Source: Cheilinus undulatus (taxonomy: Eukaryota > Chordata > Actinopteri > Labriformes > Labridae). Taken from it: 64,000 nucleotides of DNA. This document shows, piece by piece, positions 12,001-27,000 of the stretch (position 1 is the stretch's first letter; each line of letters opens with the position of its first letter). The stretch is from contig NC_054873.1 in NCBI RefSeq assembly GCF_018320785.1, positions 21,046,196 through 21,110,195 on the forward strand, in the 5' to 3' direction. Under the pieces are notes generated by a model. The model saw only the letters and a program-made list of their open reading frames with translations. It had not been told where the DNA came from and did not search any database. The translations under genes were made by a program, and so were the position numbers.

Positions 12001-15000
12001 GAGGAGTAAATTTCTTTCTTTAAACTATAGAAATGCTTGATGTGTCAGTGCTAGGAGGCTTAAGATTTTATACACCAGTTATATTAAGATACCTAGTATC
12101 GTTTGTTATAACTCTAAGAATGAAGCTTAGCTTTAGTTCATGCAGGACACGGTCGTGATTCGCCCAGCTGACAGTCAGTTGATCCCAATTATTGCCTCCC
12201 AGCTCCCACAGCCAATTACAGCTCTTTCAATGTAGCAATGCATTTAGATATGACATACTTCTTGCTAATCCCTGCTTGCATTAATGCTGATGCACCACAC
12301 TACTGCTGGCAAAGCTTAGCCTCCACCCCAGCCTCCTCCTTTATAGCATAAAGCTTGCTGCACCCTCATTCACATTTATGCTACTATGAAGTAATTGCTT
12401 TTAAACTAATTTCATTGAATCCAGTACGCATTGTTATAAACAAAACTATGCATATAGTTCGACAAATTTAAATTCAATTTAATAGATTTAAAGATGTGGC
12501 ACTTACCATAGAAAACTAAAGATGTAATGGTTGATACAATATGCCTGGTACACATATCTATTAGTTTTGTGAAACCATCCAGTAGTGTCACACTGTTGCA
12601 TCATCCTCCATTTCCATCCTTTCTTTTCATAAACATCATGTTTAGCCCCTGGAGACTTCTACCCTTCTACCTGCTGACCTTATGTGGTTTTCTCTTAGGC
12701 AATTGGGAATGCAAAGACCACCAGAAATGACAACAGCAGCCGTTTTGGGAAATACACAGAGATCAGCTTTGACAGGAAGTTCCGAATCATTGGAGCAAAC
12801 ATGAGGACGTACCTCTTAGAGAAATCCAGAGTTGTGTTTCAGGTAGTGTACGAAAAGATGATGCCCTTGTGTTATTTTATAATCTTTGCTTCATAATATT
12901 AACACTCTTATTTAAATCAGGCAGACAATGAGAGAAACTATCACATATTCTACCAGATGTGCTCCTGTGCGCAGCTGCCAGAGTTTAAGAGTCTGAGTCT
13001 GTGTGAGTGTTTCATTGTAGTTGTTGGTTTGATTGATTTTAAACACCCATACATTTCATGTCTGATAACAAAATATGTAATACTTTTATGTGTAGTGAGT
13101 GCAGATAAGTTCGTGTACACCTGTATGGGTGGTGACATCACTATTGAAGGTATTGATGACAAGAAAGAAATGGAGGAGACTCGGCGGACCTTCTCACTTC
13201 TGGGTAAAAACTACTTCAGCTGTCAGATTATTACTTGAAAGGTTTGAGCTCTGAAATCAGCATCCTCTCTTTGTTTTTCTTAGGGCTGAAGGAGGACTTT
13301 CAATCAGCTGTTTTCAAAGTTTTGGCAGCCATTCTGCACCTGGGAAATGTGGAAATCAAGAGCTCCGGTGGCGACAAATCATCTGTTCCAGTGAGTCTCA
13401 ACTCTCTAAACCCTGAATTAATTTGAGGATTAGAACTTTAAACTTTATTCTGGTTCATTTTGTGTGTCTTTCAGCTCAACGATCCACACCTGGCAGTGTT
13501 TTGTGAGCTGCTGGGTGTTAGCACAGAGGGGTTGGTGCGATGGCTGTGCCATCGGAGGATCGTGCTGGTGGCTGAGACGGTGGTGAAGCCGTTACCCATA
13601 GAGAAGGCAGTGAATGCCAGAGATGCTCTCGCCAAGCAGATCTATGCCCATCTGTTCGACTGTATTATCACAAGAATAAACACTGCACTACAGGTTCCAG
13701 GAAAGCAGCATGCTTTCATCGGTGTTCTGGACATCTATGGGTAACATGGATGTCACACTTCTCTTTCTCAGCTGCTTGAAAATGTATGTCTGTAACTGCC
13801 AGTTCTAATGAGATATTTATTTTTTCCTCAGCTTTGAAACATTTGACATCAACAGTTTTGAACAGTTCTGTATAAACTATGCAAATGAAAAGCTTCAGCA
13901 GCAGTTCAATTTGGTAGGTACCCCTATCATGACAGATCATTTCAACTCACTAAATGCACCTCTTTCTTAGCACAGAGGGTTATTTTGCTTTTAATGTCCC
14001 ACTTTCAATCAGCATGTGTTCAAACTGGAGCAAGAGGAGTACATGAGGGAGGACATCCCATGGACGCTGATAGATTTCTATGACAACCAACCCGTCATTG
14101 ATCTGATTGAAGCAAAGATGGGGATCCTGGACTTGCTTGATGAAGAATGCTTGGTAACCGAAAGAACATTAATTTTGTATCTTTAAGTTTTCTTCTTAAG
14201 GGATAATGTAAAGTGACCAGGTTGATATGGTTGAATGGAAACTTGGCAGGGTGAGTCGGAGAGTTCGCCCACTTTACATTTCCCCTCTTTCAGGATATCT
14301 GTCATTTGAAAAAAAAAAAAAAAAGCCTGATTTGGATTTTTTATTTTTACTTGGAAGTAATTTATTCCTTCCTCTAATAAATAGTCCGTGACAGTCTAGT
14401 TGTGTCCATAGCAACAGTTGAATCTGTAACCTTCATAAGCTAACTGGCTTCATGACTCATATTAATCTGGACATTTAGCAGCACTTTAAATAATTTTACA
14501 AGCACACTAATAACTGATTATTATACAGAATATACGGTGCCTGCAAAAATATTCATCCCCTTGGATGTTTTACCCCTTTATTGATTTTATGTATCAATCA
14601 TGGTTGATATAATTTGGCTTTTTTTGACAAAAAATGAAACATTAAAAAGACAAAAATACTCTTTAATGTCAAAGTGAAAACTGATATCTACAAATTAATG
14701 TCAGTTAAACAAAAATATGTGAATGTGTGTCAAGTACTTGTAGTATGAAGACACATGTGTCTGGATGGTCCAGTCACTGGTTAATTAGTATTCCTGGCTA
14801 CCATTACACCATGAAGACAAAAGAACTAACAAGCAATCCAGAGAAAAGGTTACTGAAAGTATAAGTCAGGATTGATACAATTCCAAAGCACCGAACATTC
14901 CCCAAAGTTCAGTTATATCCATCATCAAGATATGAAAGGAATATATCACGTGTAAATCTGCCTAGATCAGGTCATCATCACAAACTGAGTGACCGTGCAA

Positions 15001-18000
15001 GAAGCAGCCTTGGAAATATAGAAAAGATGAAAAACGTAAAGTGTCTATAAAAATGGCTGAGGTGGGGTATACAAGAAGCACAGAACAGATTTGGTTGCTG
15101 GAAATCTGTGTCCGACACTAAAGGGCTGATGCTTCTGTTGTCAGCAGGTCAGATAATGACTCAGGACTGACCTGCTGCATTAGTGTGCCAGAAGGTGGAG
15201 AAGCTGCATGGGAGAAAACATGCAGGAGCATTTTTGCTGTTAGGCTCTGTACTTCTGTGATAAATTCATTTCATTCAAATTGACTGAATAATGTAAGCAA
15301 GGTTTTCTTCCAATAAAGTATTACTGAAGTGCATGTAAACACACTGAATCAGGTTTTTGACATTACATGATCATTCAGTTATTGGATTAAAGTGATCATG
15401 CAAACAGTTATTGCCGATCTGTTAAAACAACAAAGTCTTGTGTTACTAAACACCACCACAACCTAAATCACATTCTGCTATGTTCATGTCATGCTCTATC
15501 CTCAGTTGGGTAGATTTTTCTGGAATAATTTTGCATGTTTCCACCTCTACTTTCTCTTTTGCCCACATTAAACTGACCAGTCAGAGTAAATTATTAAACA
15601 CGTCTGTGTAATAATGCTCCTTAACTCAGCCTTTGATTGCATTACTTTAATACATCTTTTACAATGTCTGTTTTCTTTACAGTTTCCTAAAGGCACTGAT
15701 CAAAGCTGGCTGCAGAAGCTGTTCAACTACCTAGAAGCTAATCCTCTGTTTGAGAAGCCCAGATTATCAAACGAGGCCTTCGTGATTCAGCACTTTGCAG
15801 ACAAGGTGCTGTCTGGCTGTAGAAACCCATTACTTAAACTAATACCAGCTTTTAATGCTGATACACGCTGTTTTAAATAATATTTTTCCCCATTAATAGG
15901 TGGAATATCAGTGCAAAGGTTTCCTTGAAAAGAACAGAGACACTCTGTATGAAGAACTGGTGGATATTATGAGAGCCAGTAAGGTAATCAAAGGCCACAT
16001 TTTAAATTTCATAACAATCAAAGCTGATAATGAGTGTCCTTTATAAAAACTTATCCATACTTGATCTTTTTTCTACTCATTTTTCCTGTTTTCCATCTCT
16101 TATCAGTTTCCCTTTCTGGCTAACTTTTTCCAAGAGGAGGAGCTTCATGCTGCGAACAGCAAAGGTATCAAAGTGAGGCCTGCCAGGCCCGGAGTGAAGG
16201 CAGCCAATAAACAGCTCCGGGCCTCTGTGGGAGATAAGGTGGAAATGTTTACTTGCTGTTACTGATCACTAGGGACTGAAGCCATTCGCTGTATTTTCCA
16301 TAATAGTCAGTTTTTACCAGTGTGCAAAGAATTTAATAATATCGTTGCATTTCCTCCTTCATCATAATGTTGGCTTTAGTTCTGCAGCTCTCTCTCTTTA
16401 CTGATGGAAACACTGAACGCAACCACCCCTCACTATGTGCGCTGCATTAAGCCCAATGATGAAAAGCTTGCATTTGAGTGAGTAATTATGTCAAAAGTGT
16501 GTTTGACATTAGCTACTATGTGGTCAATGAAATATTTATGTTTTTGTCTTCTGAACAAGAGACTTTTTCAATTTTACTTATTTATTTATTTTTTTGAAGA
16601 TACGACTCGAGGAGAGTGGTGCAGCAGCTGCGAGCCTGTGGAGTCCTTGAAACTATTCGTATCAGTGCACAAAGCTATCCATCCAGGTTATTCTCTCAAA
16701 GACGATGTACTTCTGCCATTACTGTACGCTTATTGTTTAATGCTGACACGGCTTTGTTAACAGGTGGACATACAACGAGTTTTACAGCCGATACAGTATC
16801 CTGATGTTGCCTCAGGAGGCCGACCTCAGTGACAAGAAGCAGACCTGCAAGACTGTCCTGCAGAGGCTTATTCAGGTTAGCCAGCTTTAAATACATAATT
16901 ATTATGTGTTATTATGTACTAGGTTAGGTCACTATTTGTACCTTTAAGCAGTTCTGTTTTGCTGTGAATGAGTTTCTAACCTGTGAACCAGTTTCTAAAC
17001 AAACAAACAGCACAGGACAAGACGTAATAGAGTGACAACAGTACTCAAGAGTAAAAGGATAATCCTTTGTGAAATAAGATAAAAATTAGCCATCAAAAAC
17101 ATGGTGACTAAAAACTAGGAATGAATATACACCATTTGTTTATAAAAAATAGATAAAGGAAAACAAGATAAAAAAGATCCAGAAATAGTCAAAGACAATG
17201 CAAAATTTTGTTCCTATGACACTAGTGTTGTGTTGTTAGGACTTGTTATGTGCTGTTATGCTATGACCTCTTTTTACATGTTTGCGTTCTCTTCATTCCC
17301 AATATTTGACCTCTAGGACCCAAACCAGTACAAGTTTGGCCGTACAAAGATCTTCTTCCGAGCTGGTCAGGTAGCATATCTGGAAAAACTACGTCTGGAC
17401 CGCCTGAGAGGTGCATGTGTGACCATCCAGAAACACGTCCGCGGTTGGAGCCAGAGAAGGAAGTACCTGCGCATGAGAGAGGCGGCTATTATCCTCCAAC
17501 AGTACATCCGAGGACAGAGGTCAATCCGGTGAGAGTTACACCTCTGTTCTCCTGTATTCTTGTATATATTTCTATACCATACATGGATGAAAATATTCAG
17601 TTGTGTATATGAACATGTATGTTTTTATTTCAGCAAAACAGTGAGTGCTACAACACTTAAGCAGGGCTGGGCTGCACTGGTGATCCAGAGACACTGGAGA
17701 GGTTACCGCATGAGGCAGATCTACATGGTGGTCCGCGTGGCATCCATTACCATCCAGGCTTTCACACGAGGATGGATGGCCCGCAGACAGTACAAGAAGG
17801 TCTGTCACAGATTTCATTCATTCGTGATTTCTAGTTAAATTAAAACTCCTGTTAGGAACTTTAACTTTATTTTACTTTTAGCACCTCTGTGACCAATATT
17901 TTATGTATTTTAAAAGCCAAGCTAGGGATGGGCATTGCAAATTAGCTCAAGCTACAAATGCTGTAGTGTGTGGCAACGGTTTACTTGCTTCATTCTTATC

Positions 18001-21000
18001 CCTATACAGATAAACATTAAATGAAATAAATGAAATAACATTTCATCCATCTGTGTAATATATATTCAACTTACAATGAATCTCAGAGGACTAACCAGCA
18101 CCATTCGTAATTAGAGCTGCACCAATACCACTTTTTCAGACCAAGTACATTTACAAGTACTTATATTCAGGTACTTACCAACAGGCCTGCCCACAGGATT
18201 TGATAGCCCCCCTGAAAAAAATCACTAAATGGGCCTGTCCCAGCTGTGATTTATTGATAATATCAATATATGTATTGAATTAGTAGCACTGGTGCTGGCG
18301 TACTTTCTAGCAGCTACCTCATTTTGAAGTAAAAAGAAAAGATCAAACTTTTGTTGGGTTCTAATTGTACCAAATATTTAAATGTGCTGATTTTTAACCC
18401 TTTGTCACAACAGTTTCCTGCCCAGTTCTGCCTCTTTCTGGCTTTGTTTCTGGCTTTGTTTTGCATTTTTGACACACTTCTCCTTGTTTGCCTCTTATAA
18501 CCCAACACCTTTTTGCCTCTCTTAACCAATTTTTTGCCGCTTTCAACTAGCTTTTGACACTTTTTTGCCAATACTCATCACTTTTAACTTTTTTTCACCA
18601 CTTTTTCTGCCAATTTCTGATACTTTTTTTTGCAGTGATTTTATCATTTCCCTAAAAGTTGTCTCAGTTTCTTCTGCTTTGTTTCCTGACATCCTGAAGT
18701 CTGTGCACATGGCTTTTCTGCTCTCATTTGATTGCCCATCATGCTATGCTATTTCTCTCCGCTCACAGTATCTTTGGGTAGAAATTCAAATGTATATTAT
18801 ATGTTTTTTCTTTAAAACTTTGGTATTTCTGATACAATCAAATTTAAAAATAACAGATATTGTGTCATCAAAAGCATGTGGTTTCTAAAATGTCATAAAT
18901 GGAATCATAGCAGCTCTCCACCCCCCACATACCACACCCTCTCTGGGATGCTGTGACTTCAGGCATAATAACAGACTAGAGTACAACCGAAAGAGAATCA
19001 GCAGACCCAAAAAGCCTTTCGTTGGCCTAAAAAGACTGACACATAACAGCCAAACCAAATCTGACATTCTTCCTCTTTGAACTAGTTTTGTTTTCAGATA
19101 TTCAGTATTTGTCTGCTGCTCTCCATCTCTCAGACACTTGCTAGTAAAACAAGACAAGAGGGGCAGAGCTGAAGGATGATGAATGTGGGTCTAAAGAGGA
19201 CATTTATTTTGGCCTGAAAATCTGCTCTGAAAGTTGCAAAATAAGACTTTAAAAGTGGCAAAATTTCCAAGGTATTTCTTTCGGAGTGTGCTTTTCATTG
19301 CCCTATCTGATTCATGGGGATGACAGACAATATGATAACTAAATAGGAATAAACAGTCTGGTTCTTTATGATCATCAGGCATCCGTATTAATTTTTTATT
19401 TATTACAACAAGCTGAAAGTTCCTTAAAGAGGCTTTAGGTTGGATATTTTGCCACATGTTGAAGCTATCCTGCCATCTCTGTCATATTTGCCAGATGATG
19501 AAAGAGCAGAAAGCCCTTGTTCTGCAGAAGTACGCCCGAGCATGGCTGGCACGTCGGCGTTTTCAAACCATGCGTCGCCTGGTGATTAATGTGCAGCTCT
19601 CCTACAGGGTGCAGCAGCTCAGAAAGAAAATAGAAGAGCAGGTGAGGACACTTCCTGAGTTAATTCAGCTGTGGCTTTTAAGTAGAGAATATAACCAAGT
19701 CCCTGTGTCATCACAGAGCAAGGAGAACCGTGGATTGGTGGAGAGACTGACAACCTTGGCCACCTTGAACTCACAAAACATGGACAAGCTTCAGGGTCTG
19801 GAGATACAGTTGGAAAAATCCATTCACCTGAAGACATCTGTGGAGGCAAGGGAGAAGAAATCGAAAGAAGAAGCTAGTCTGGTAAAAGTGATTCTTAAAA
19901 TTCACTGCTTGTCTTTGTTTGATTGTGAGTCTGACTTTTAGAAATCTAAATTCCTGCTGTAGACGATCAAACAGCTTCAGAAGGACTTGGATGCACAGAA
20001 AGTCGAAAAGCAAAACTTAGAGAAAAAGTTTGAAGCTGCCACCACTGAGGCCAAAGGTAACTTCAGTCAAGATTCTTGCTGTATTTTGACACTTTTACTG
20101 TAATTTTTCCCACATTGGTGACTAGTTTTTACACTCTTACAGAGAACTTCGATCAAATCAAGAGCAGTCTTCTGGAGGAGAAGGAATATGAAACAAGGCT
20201 TAGAAAGTAAGTCATAAAAACATGCTATCTAATTTCATTATTTAAATGAAGAAAATCCAGAGCTTGATTGATGAGATTCTTCTTGACAGGATTGCAGAGA
20301 ACAACATAGAGATCCAGAAGGAGGACCATGACAAAGAGATAGAAATTCTGAAAGAGGAGATAAAGAGACTTAAAGAGGAGCGAGTTGGTCTGCAGAGGGA
20401 GATCGAGGAGGCAGGGCAGGTGAACGGAGACCTGCAGGAACAGGTCATCCAGCTCACTAAACACGTCAAAGCCATCCCTGAGCTCCGGCGAGACCTCAAT
20501 AACCTGCAGAACCAGAGAAATACCATGGACCGAAAGATGAAGCAGCAGTCAGAACAAGCAAGAGGTACTGCCTTCACGTGTGGAAATAATGCGTGGGAAA
20601 TACAGTCTTTTGCTGATGATGCCTGAATATTTCTTTGCAGTGAAAATGAATGATATCACAAGACAGCTCCTCGGTGGTGTTGTTGAAGAGGAGGTTCTTT
20701 TGGGGTAATACATATATTCTTCAGCTTTTTCTCAAATTTTTAACTCTTAGACCCTATTTACATCTTGTATCAACATTCACTTTTGGTTTAGGACACCAAG
20801 CTCATTCCCCCGTCTCTTATAGAAACAACAGCCCTTACATCATTTCCATGGCTCTCAAGCTTACTGTGGTCTATTTACATCATACAGCCATGTGTGTCAC
20901 TCATATTTAACTGAGTTGTCATTTAATCTAACCAGCCACTCACAACCACAAATAATGTATCACTGTTTCCTATCACTGTGACAAAACAAGGGGAAAAGCT

Positions 21001-24000
21001 GTTAAAGAGGCCTTTAAGCCTGTTAGTTTACAGCTCCAAGTGGGCTTTCATATGTTTTGCACTGAGGAGAGGCTTCTGTCTAGCTACTTTGCCTTTTAGC
21101 CCAGATCGGTGGAGGGCTGCAGTGATGGTTGTTCTTCTGGAACTTTGTCCCATCTCCACATGAGATCTCTGGAGCTCAGTCAGCGGGACCATCGGGTTCT
21201 TGGTCACCTTGGAGGGAAAGTTCAGTGCAGGAGAATTTTTTTATAGCCTTCCCCAGATCTGTGCCTTTCAACAATCCTGTCTCTTAGCTCTGCATGCAGG
21301 TCCTTTGACCTCATTGGTTGTGTTTTGCCCTGATATGCATTGTCAGCTGAGAGGCCTTCTATAGAGAGGTGTGCATCTTTCCAAATTATGTCATCATATT
21401 AGTTAAATTTACCACAGGTGGAATCCAGTCAAGGTTTAGAAACATCTGCATGCAAAGGGTCTGAATGCTTATGTCAATGTGACATTTCTGTTTTTTATTT
21501 TTAATAAATCTGCAAAGATTTATTGAATTCTGCTTCCACCTTGTCATGATGAGGTACTGAGTGTAGATTGAGAGGAACAAATAAATTGAAACGACTGTAG
21601 CATCAGGCTGCAACATAACAAAGCTGAAAGAAGTGAAGGGGGTCTGAATACTTTATGAATACACTGTAAGTAAACCATGCTTTTGCAGGTTACTACTGAT
21701 TACCTCGTTGAAGATCAATGCCAGTATGATCTGCATCTACACAACCAGTTCAATCTGGATGTAGGCGTCCCAGACCACTTCCATATGTAGTCTGAACTAT
21801 AAAATATCAACCACACCAAGCATTAAGGATTAACACTCATTTAGCGAATGCCCAAAATGGATGTTAATGCAAGGTATAAACAACCTGTAAGTGAGACATT
21901 GAGTCTCAGTTTTTCTTTGAAGGCTAAGTCCCGATGACTCGGAGAAGATCTGTGACGTTGACAATATGCTGGCAGCCTTTGATGGTCTACAGAAAGCTAC
22001 CAGGTCTATTTTAACTGATGCTCTTAAACAATATTCTCATTTATACAGGCATTTTCCAGTTCTTTTAGTAATACAAGTATATTTAATTCTGTCTGTTGGG
22101 GTATTGCAGGATTCTTGAATCCCACCAGAAGGAACAGAAGGAAAAACACGAGACCCAAGTGGAAGGCTTAAAGCTGAAAGTGGATCACCTTCAAAATGAA
22201 AACAGCAAGTTACAAAATCTGTTTCAGGAGAAAAGCAATGTCAATGAAACGATTCGCCAAGAGGTTTCCAGACTCAGCAGTGAGAACTCAGTGAGCAACT
22301 GCTTTCTTTGTTTCATATTTCACTTTCTGAAGTGTAAAAATTCAAATCTTGACTAGTGTTTAAGTTTATTTCAAGTCAAAATGTCCCAATCCACTTAATG
22401 TAAGCCCCATTCACCAGACAAGTTAAGGCAAACATATCATTTTAAGAAGTAGGGAGCAAAAGGTAAGCCCACAATTCCCTGTAATGGACTAATAAATGCC
22501 AATGCGACAACCAAATTTTACCAGTTAAGTGTCTTAATATGACTTTTTTGATTTAAATAGACATTTCATTAAACAAGTAAAATTTTTCTGGTTCATTATC
22601 TTATATATTAAGTAATTACAAGCAATGCAGCTCTTATTTTTGGCTTTTCCTATCTCAAAATGAGATGTTTTCCTGGTCTGACTAATAAAAGTTATGTAAG
22701 CATATTGCGATATTTTTGATCAGAAATTTGGCAGTACACTTGCCAAGATCTGTTTTTGCCATACAGGATTGGCAGTTTATGGAAAGTAACACAATTTGAT
22801 TCACAGGTCATACCAGAGCTGAAGCTGCAGGTTTCAGACCTCCAGAGACAAAAACAAGAACTGGAGGCTCACGTGGAGGAGCAGAGACAAGAACTAGCAG
22901 GTCCATAACTTATTCAAATTATTCAACCATGCACCTCTTATGAGGATTGGTATTTTGCTTACATTTTTATTCCATGTCAACAGAAAAAACAGAGGAGATC
23001 ACAAACGTCCTCCAAAAGAAGATTGAAGATGAGAGCTCACAGCGCAGGTAAAATGACTCATATTGGAGTCTGGGTTTCCTGATTGAAGAAGTGATGATAA
23101 TTCCTGAGCCCGTCTGATTTTTGCTGCTCTTTCAGGCACTTTGAAGAGAAAGCTGATGAGCTGGAAGAACGGAAGAGGGAGCTTCAAGAACGCGTGGAGG
23201 AGTTGGAGGAGGAGAGTGATCACTTGAAGAGACTGCAGATGATGGAAAGCGAGGCCAAGAGCAAGCTGAGACAGGAGATTTCACGGCTCACAGCGGAGAA
23301 TATGGTGTTTGTCTGTGTTGATGGGTGAAAGATGTCTTTCTTTGTGTGCATTAAATAAAGTAACAAATTCTACTTTTCTTTTAGGACTTTGAGGAGATGC
23401 TCGACCACAAAGACAGGTTGATAAAGAAACTACAGACTCAAGTAAAGAGCCTTGAAGCATCGCAGAAAGGTAGCTACCAAAGATCTTTATGCATTTACAA
23501 TAATTAAAGATCAGACCTTTTCACAGTTTTCATGTTTCTCACATAGCGAAGCAAACGTCTGCACCTGCCATCCCAAAAGATTTCCTTGGGATGTTGGAGT
23601 ACAAACGAGAGGATGAAGACAGGCTCATTAAGAACATCATTTTGGGTATTCTTTCTCTCTATACCATCACCAAAACCTTTTTTTGTTTGAGGAAGCATCT
23701 GTATTTATTGATAATTTAATGAACCTTTCTTTCTTTACTGTCTTGTCCCAGATCTGAAGCCCAAAGGTGTGGCGATAAATATGATGCCCAGGCTGCCAGC
23801 TTACATCCTCTTCATGTGCATTCGACATGTAGATTACCTGAATGATGAAGCCAAACTCAAGTCTCTGATGAATGAAGTCATCGGGGGTGTCAAAAAAGTC
23901 ATCTTGGTGAGGTTAAAGTTCAGTCACATTGTTTTTAATCTTAACATTTCTGAATTAAAAAAGAACACAACTCAAAGCTATGAGTAGAAAGGCTTCTTTA

Positions 24001-27000
24001 CTGATTCACAGTATTTGGACAAAAGTATTTGGCCACAAGTTGAGCTTCAGTGAGGCTGGTATTTATTCAACTGAAGGAGGAATAATACAATCCAAGCTCA
24101 ATCGTCAATTTATTGCAATACAAGCAGAGTGATTATAGAGGCTCAGAGCTTCACATCTAGAAGTTCACCCTTACCTAATCTGAGTAATTTGGTGATAAAC
24201 ATGCCCAATGGAGCTCCAAAACAGAAGATACATGAGGACAAATAATGCTTTAACCAAGGGCAACATACTAGTATGTGGCATTTGACCCACCAGATGTTTT
24301 TAACCTTACAAATATTATGAACAGTGTCTGACATTAGTGAGAAAATGCTGGACACATAACCAACAGTTTGGTCATTTTTTTTGTTTTTGTATTTTTTTTT
24401 TGTTTGCAACTTTTCATTTTATTGGGCAAAGTTAAAATGCACAGTATTTAAATTCTGCTGCCAGGGGGCTCTCTGTCAAAACAATAACAAAAGATGATCA
24501 ATAGAGTTGCAATGCTCAGCTCGACCCATGTAGTTACTTATGTCTTGTTTTTGAATTTAGAAATCTGTTCAACAACAACAAAAAAACCTTCACTCCATAA
24601 GATGTTTTTTTCTAAACAGAGAAATACTGTTTTCTTTTCATGAATGAATTTCACATTATAAGGGTGAAAAGCTGTGAATATTGGTCTTCTTGGTTGATGC
24701 TGCAAGCTACTCACAAAGCATTCTGGGCCTGCCTGGAGTATGAAGCAGAAAGGCCGCTTTTAAAAGCTTTCCCCTCACTGTGTGAAATTCAGCCATAAAA
24801 TGACAATGGGGGTTGGCTATTTAGTAACTGCACCTTATGGAGTAAAGTTTTTTTTTCTTCAATAGACTGGCCAATTAAAAATAACAAGAAAGTGGCAGAG
24901 CTTGGTGGATCTGAGCAGTGAGTATCTACTCGAGTCATACTGTAAAGGGGGTCAGGGAATGGGGGAGTGGAGTTGCACATTAATGAAGGAAGCTTGCCTA
25001 GACATTTATGAAAACCATTTTAGTGAAGGGAACAAAAGACTTGGAATATAATAACCACAACAAAAATGTCAGGTAAACAGATGAAGCAGAACAGACTGAA
25101 TGTACTTAGCTTTCATTTTTTCAGTTTTCAGAACTACAACAAATCCTTCACATCCCCAGAATGGTCTCCATGTTATAGATTAGTAAAACACCACAGTTTT
25201 CCTCTGCTTTTGCTTTATGATGATCAGGTGCATCAGCTGTCAACATCCTGAAAATGATAAGCAGACAGCAGAGGTCAAATTTACATGTTGAATAAAAAGA
25301 GTAATTTCTAAAGTAAAGCAGTGAGAAGAATTTTGTTTCTAAAAGCAATTTTAAAATGTGACTAATATTCTGTTTCAGAGTTACCACAAAGACCTGGAAT
25401 TGCTGTCATTCTGGCTCTCAAACACATATCAACTTCTCAACTGTCTGAAGCAGTACAGCGGGGAGGAGGTGAGAATTACCTCCATTTATACCGCTTTTAG
25501 TAAAGCTTTACATTTGATTTAGCTGGTATGGTGGCAATCTGACCTTGTCAGCTTACATAAAAACGAACTAAACAAACTAACTGCTAGGCACAGGGGGAGA
25601 GTGGATCGTATCCAGGATCTAAACAAATTGTCAATGATCAATCAAAATGCAGCCTTTTGTGTTTAAAAAATCATTTTGCTTTCAGAAAGTGATCAATTGT
25701 GTTCTCTTTGGTAATTCCTTTGGTTACTGGTTAAAAAAATCAACTCTCTCAGGGCTCATCCATCCTGTATAACTTGCTCATCTTTATGCGTGTCACTTTT
25801 TGCCAAGAACTACCAATTCTATCAAAAATAAAAGCATTAATAAATTTTCAAATATCATTGTAATTACACAGATGGTAGCAAACTTTGCCCTGTATTTGTC
25901 TTAGGAAATGAATAAGTTAAAATAAAGGACTGAATCCAAATATACCCAGCTAATTTTCACCATGATTTCAAGTAAATTTCAAGTTGTTTTTAGAAATCTC
26001 AACCTACATCTCATTAGTTTGAGATAAAAATGTGGATCTTTCTGCAATACTGGCTTTATTTTAGTTTTTTTCCTTTATATCTTGAGAAATTAACTCATTA
26101 TGATGATGAAACTAGCATTTTTATATTTATTTTATGGCCTCAATAAATCCAAATTTAGCAAAAACAGCTGAAAATTTCTTGTTATCACAGGAAAAGGAGT
26201 CAAATAAAATGCACTGAATTATGCCAGCTCAGGCCGTCCATGATTTTGTTTTTTGATAAAGCTTGGATGGGATGTTTTCTTGTTTTCTGTTCACAAAAGG
26301 AATACATGAAGCAGAGCACTCCTCGTCAGAAAAAGAACTGCCTGCAGAATTTTGATTTGTCAGAGCACAGGCAGATCCTCAGTGACCTGGCCATCCACAT
26401 CTACCATCAGCTTATATCAGTCATGGAAAAAAGCCTTAATCCTGCCATTGGTATTTCACACAGCTCATTATCATCACATGCAGTTGTCTGAATAAGCCTT
26501 CATGTAAAGGGCGCTTCTTAACATTTCTTTTTCTTCAGTACCGGGTATGTTGGAGCACGAGAGCCTGCAGGGGATTTCCAGCATGAAGCCGACGGGCTTC
26601 AGGAAGCGTTCAAACAGCTTCTATGAAGACTCAGATACCTACACCATCTCCTCCATCATCCAGCAGCTCAGCACCTTCCTTTTCATGATGAGCCAGCACG
26701 ACATGGAGCAGGGCCTAGTCAGACAGATCGTCAAGCAGCTCTTCTTTCTGGTTGGTGCCACCACCCTGAACAACATGATGCTCCGCAAGGACATGTGTTC
26801 ATGCAGGAAGGGGATGCAGATCAGGTCTGTGGTTGTTTATTTATGACAATTAAGTCATCTTTATGTAGCCAGTTATTAGCATAAAGCTTCTTTGTTGGTT
26901 TAGGTGTAATATCAGTTACTTGGAGGAGTGGCTGAAGGAGAAGGAACTGCAAAGTTCAAACGCAATAGACACTTTGAGGCCACTGTCTCAGGCCGCTTGG

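Larger units (their letters stand above)
9083..16875 (+). other. myo5c: myo5c motor-domain exons (exons 1-18)
   Basis: Exon coordinates read from splice sites and reading phase: 9083-9109, 9456-9566, 11331-11502, 11588-11732, 11814-11970 (P-loop), 12699-12842 (switch I), 12921-13002, 13096-13203, 13284-13390, 13475-13740, 13832-13913 (with the preceding exon, switch II), 14013-14153, 15683-15805, 15900-15983, 16107-16238, 16380-16477, 16600-16686, 16764-16875. Actin-binding and converter segments include [13 protein letters not shown] and [19 protein letters not shown]. All introns here have GT and AG ends. Confidence 0.94.

Noticed and set aside
24000-24110. Tc1-like terminal repeat (CACAGTATTTGGACAAAAGT)
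   Set aside because: Suggestive of a DNA-transposon end, but no partner end or transposase was found nearby, so it was not listed as an element.
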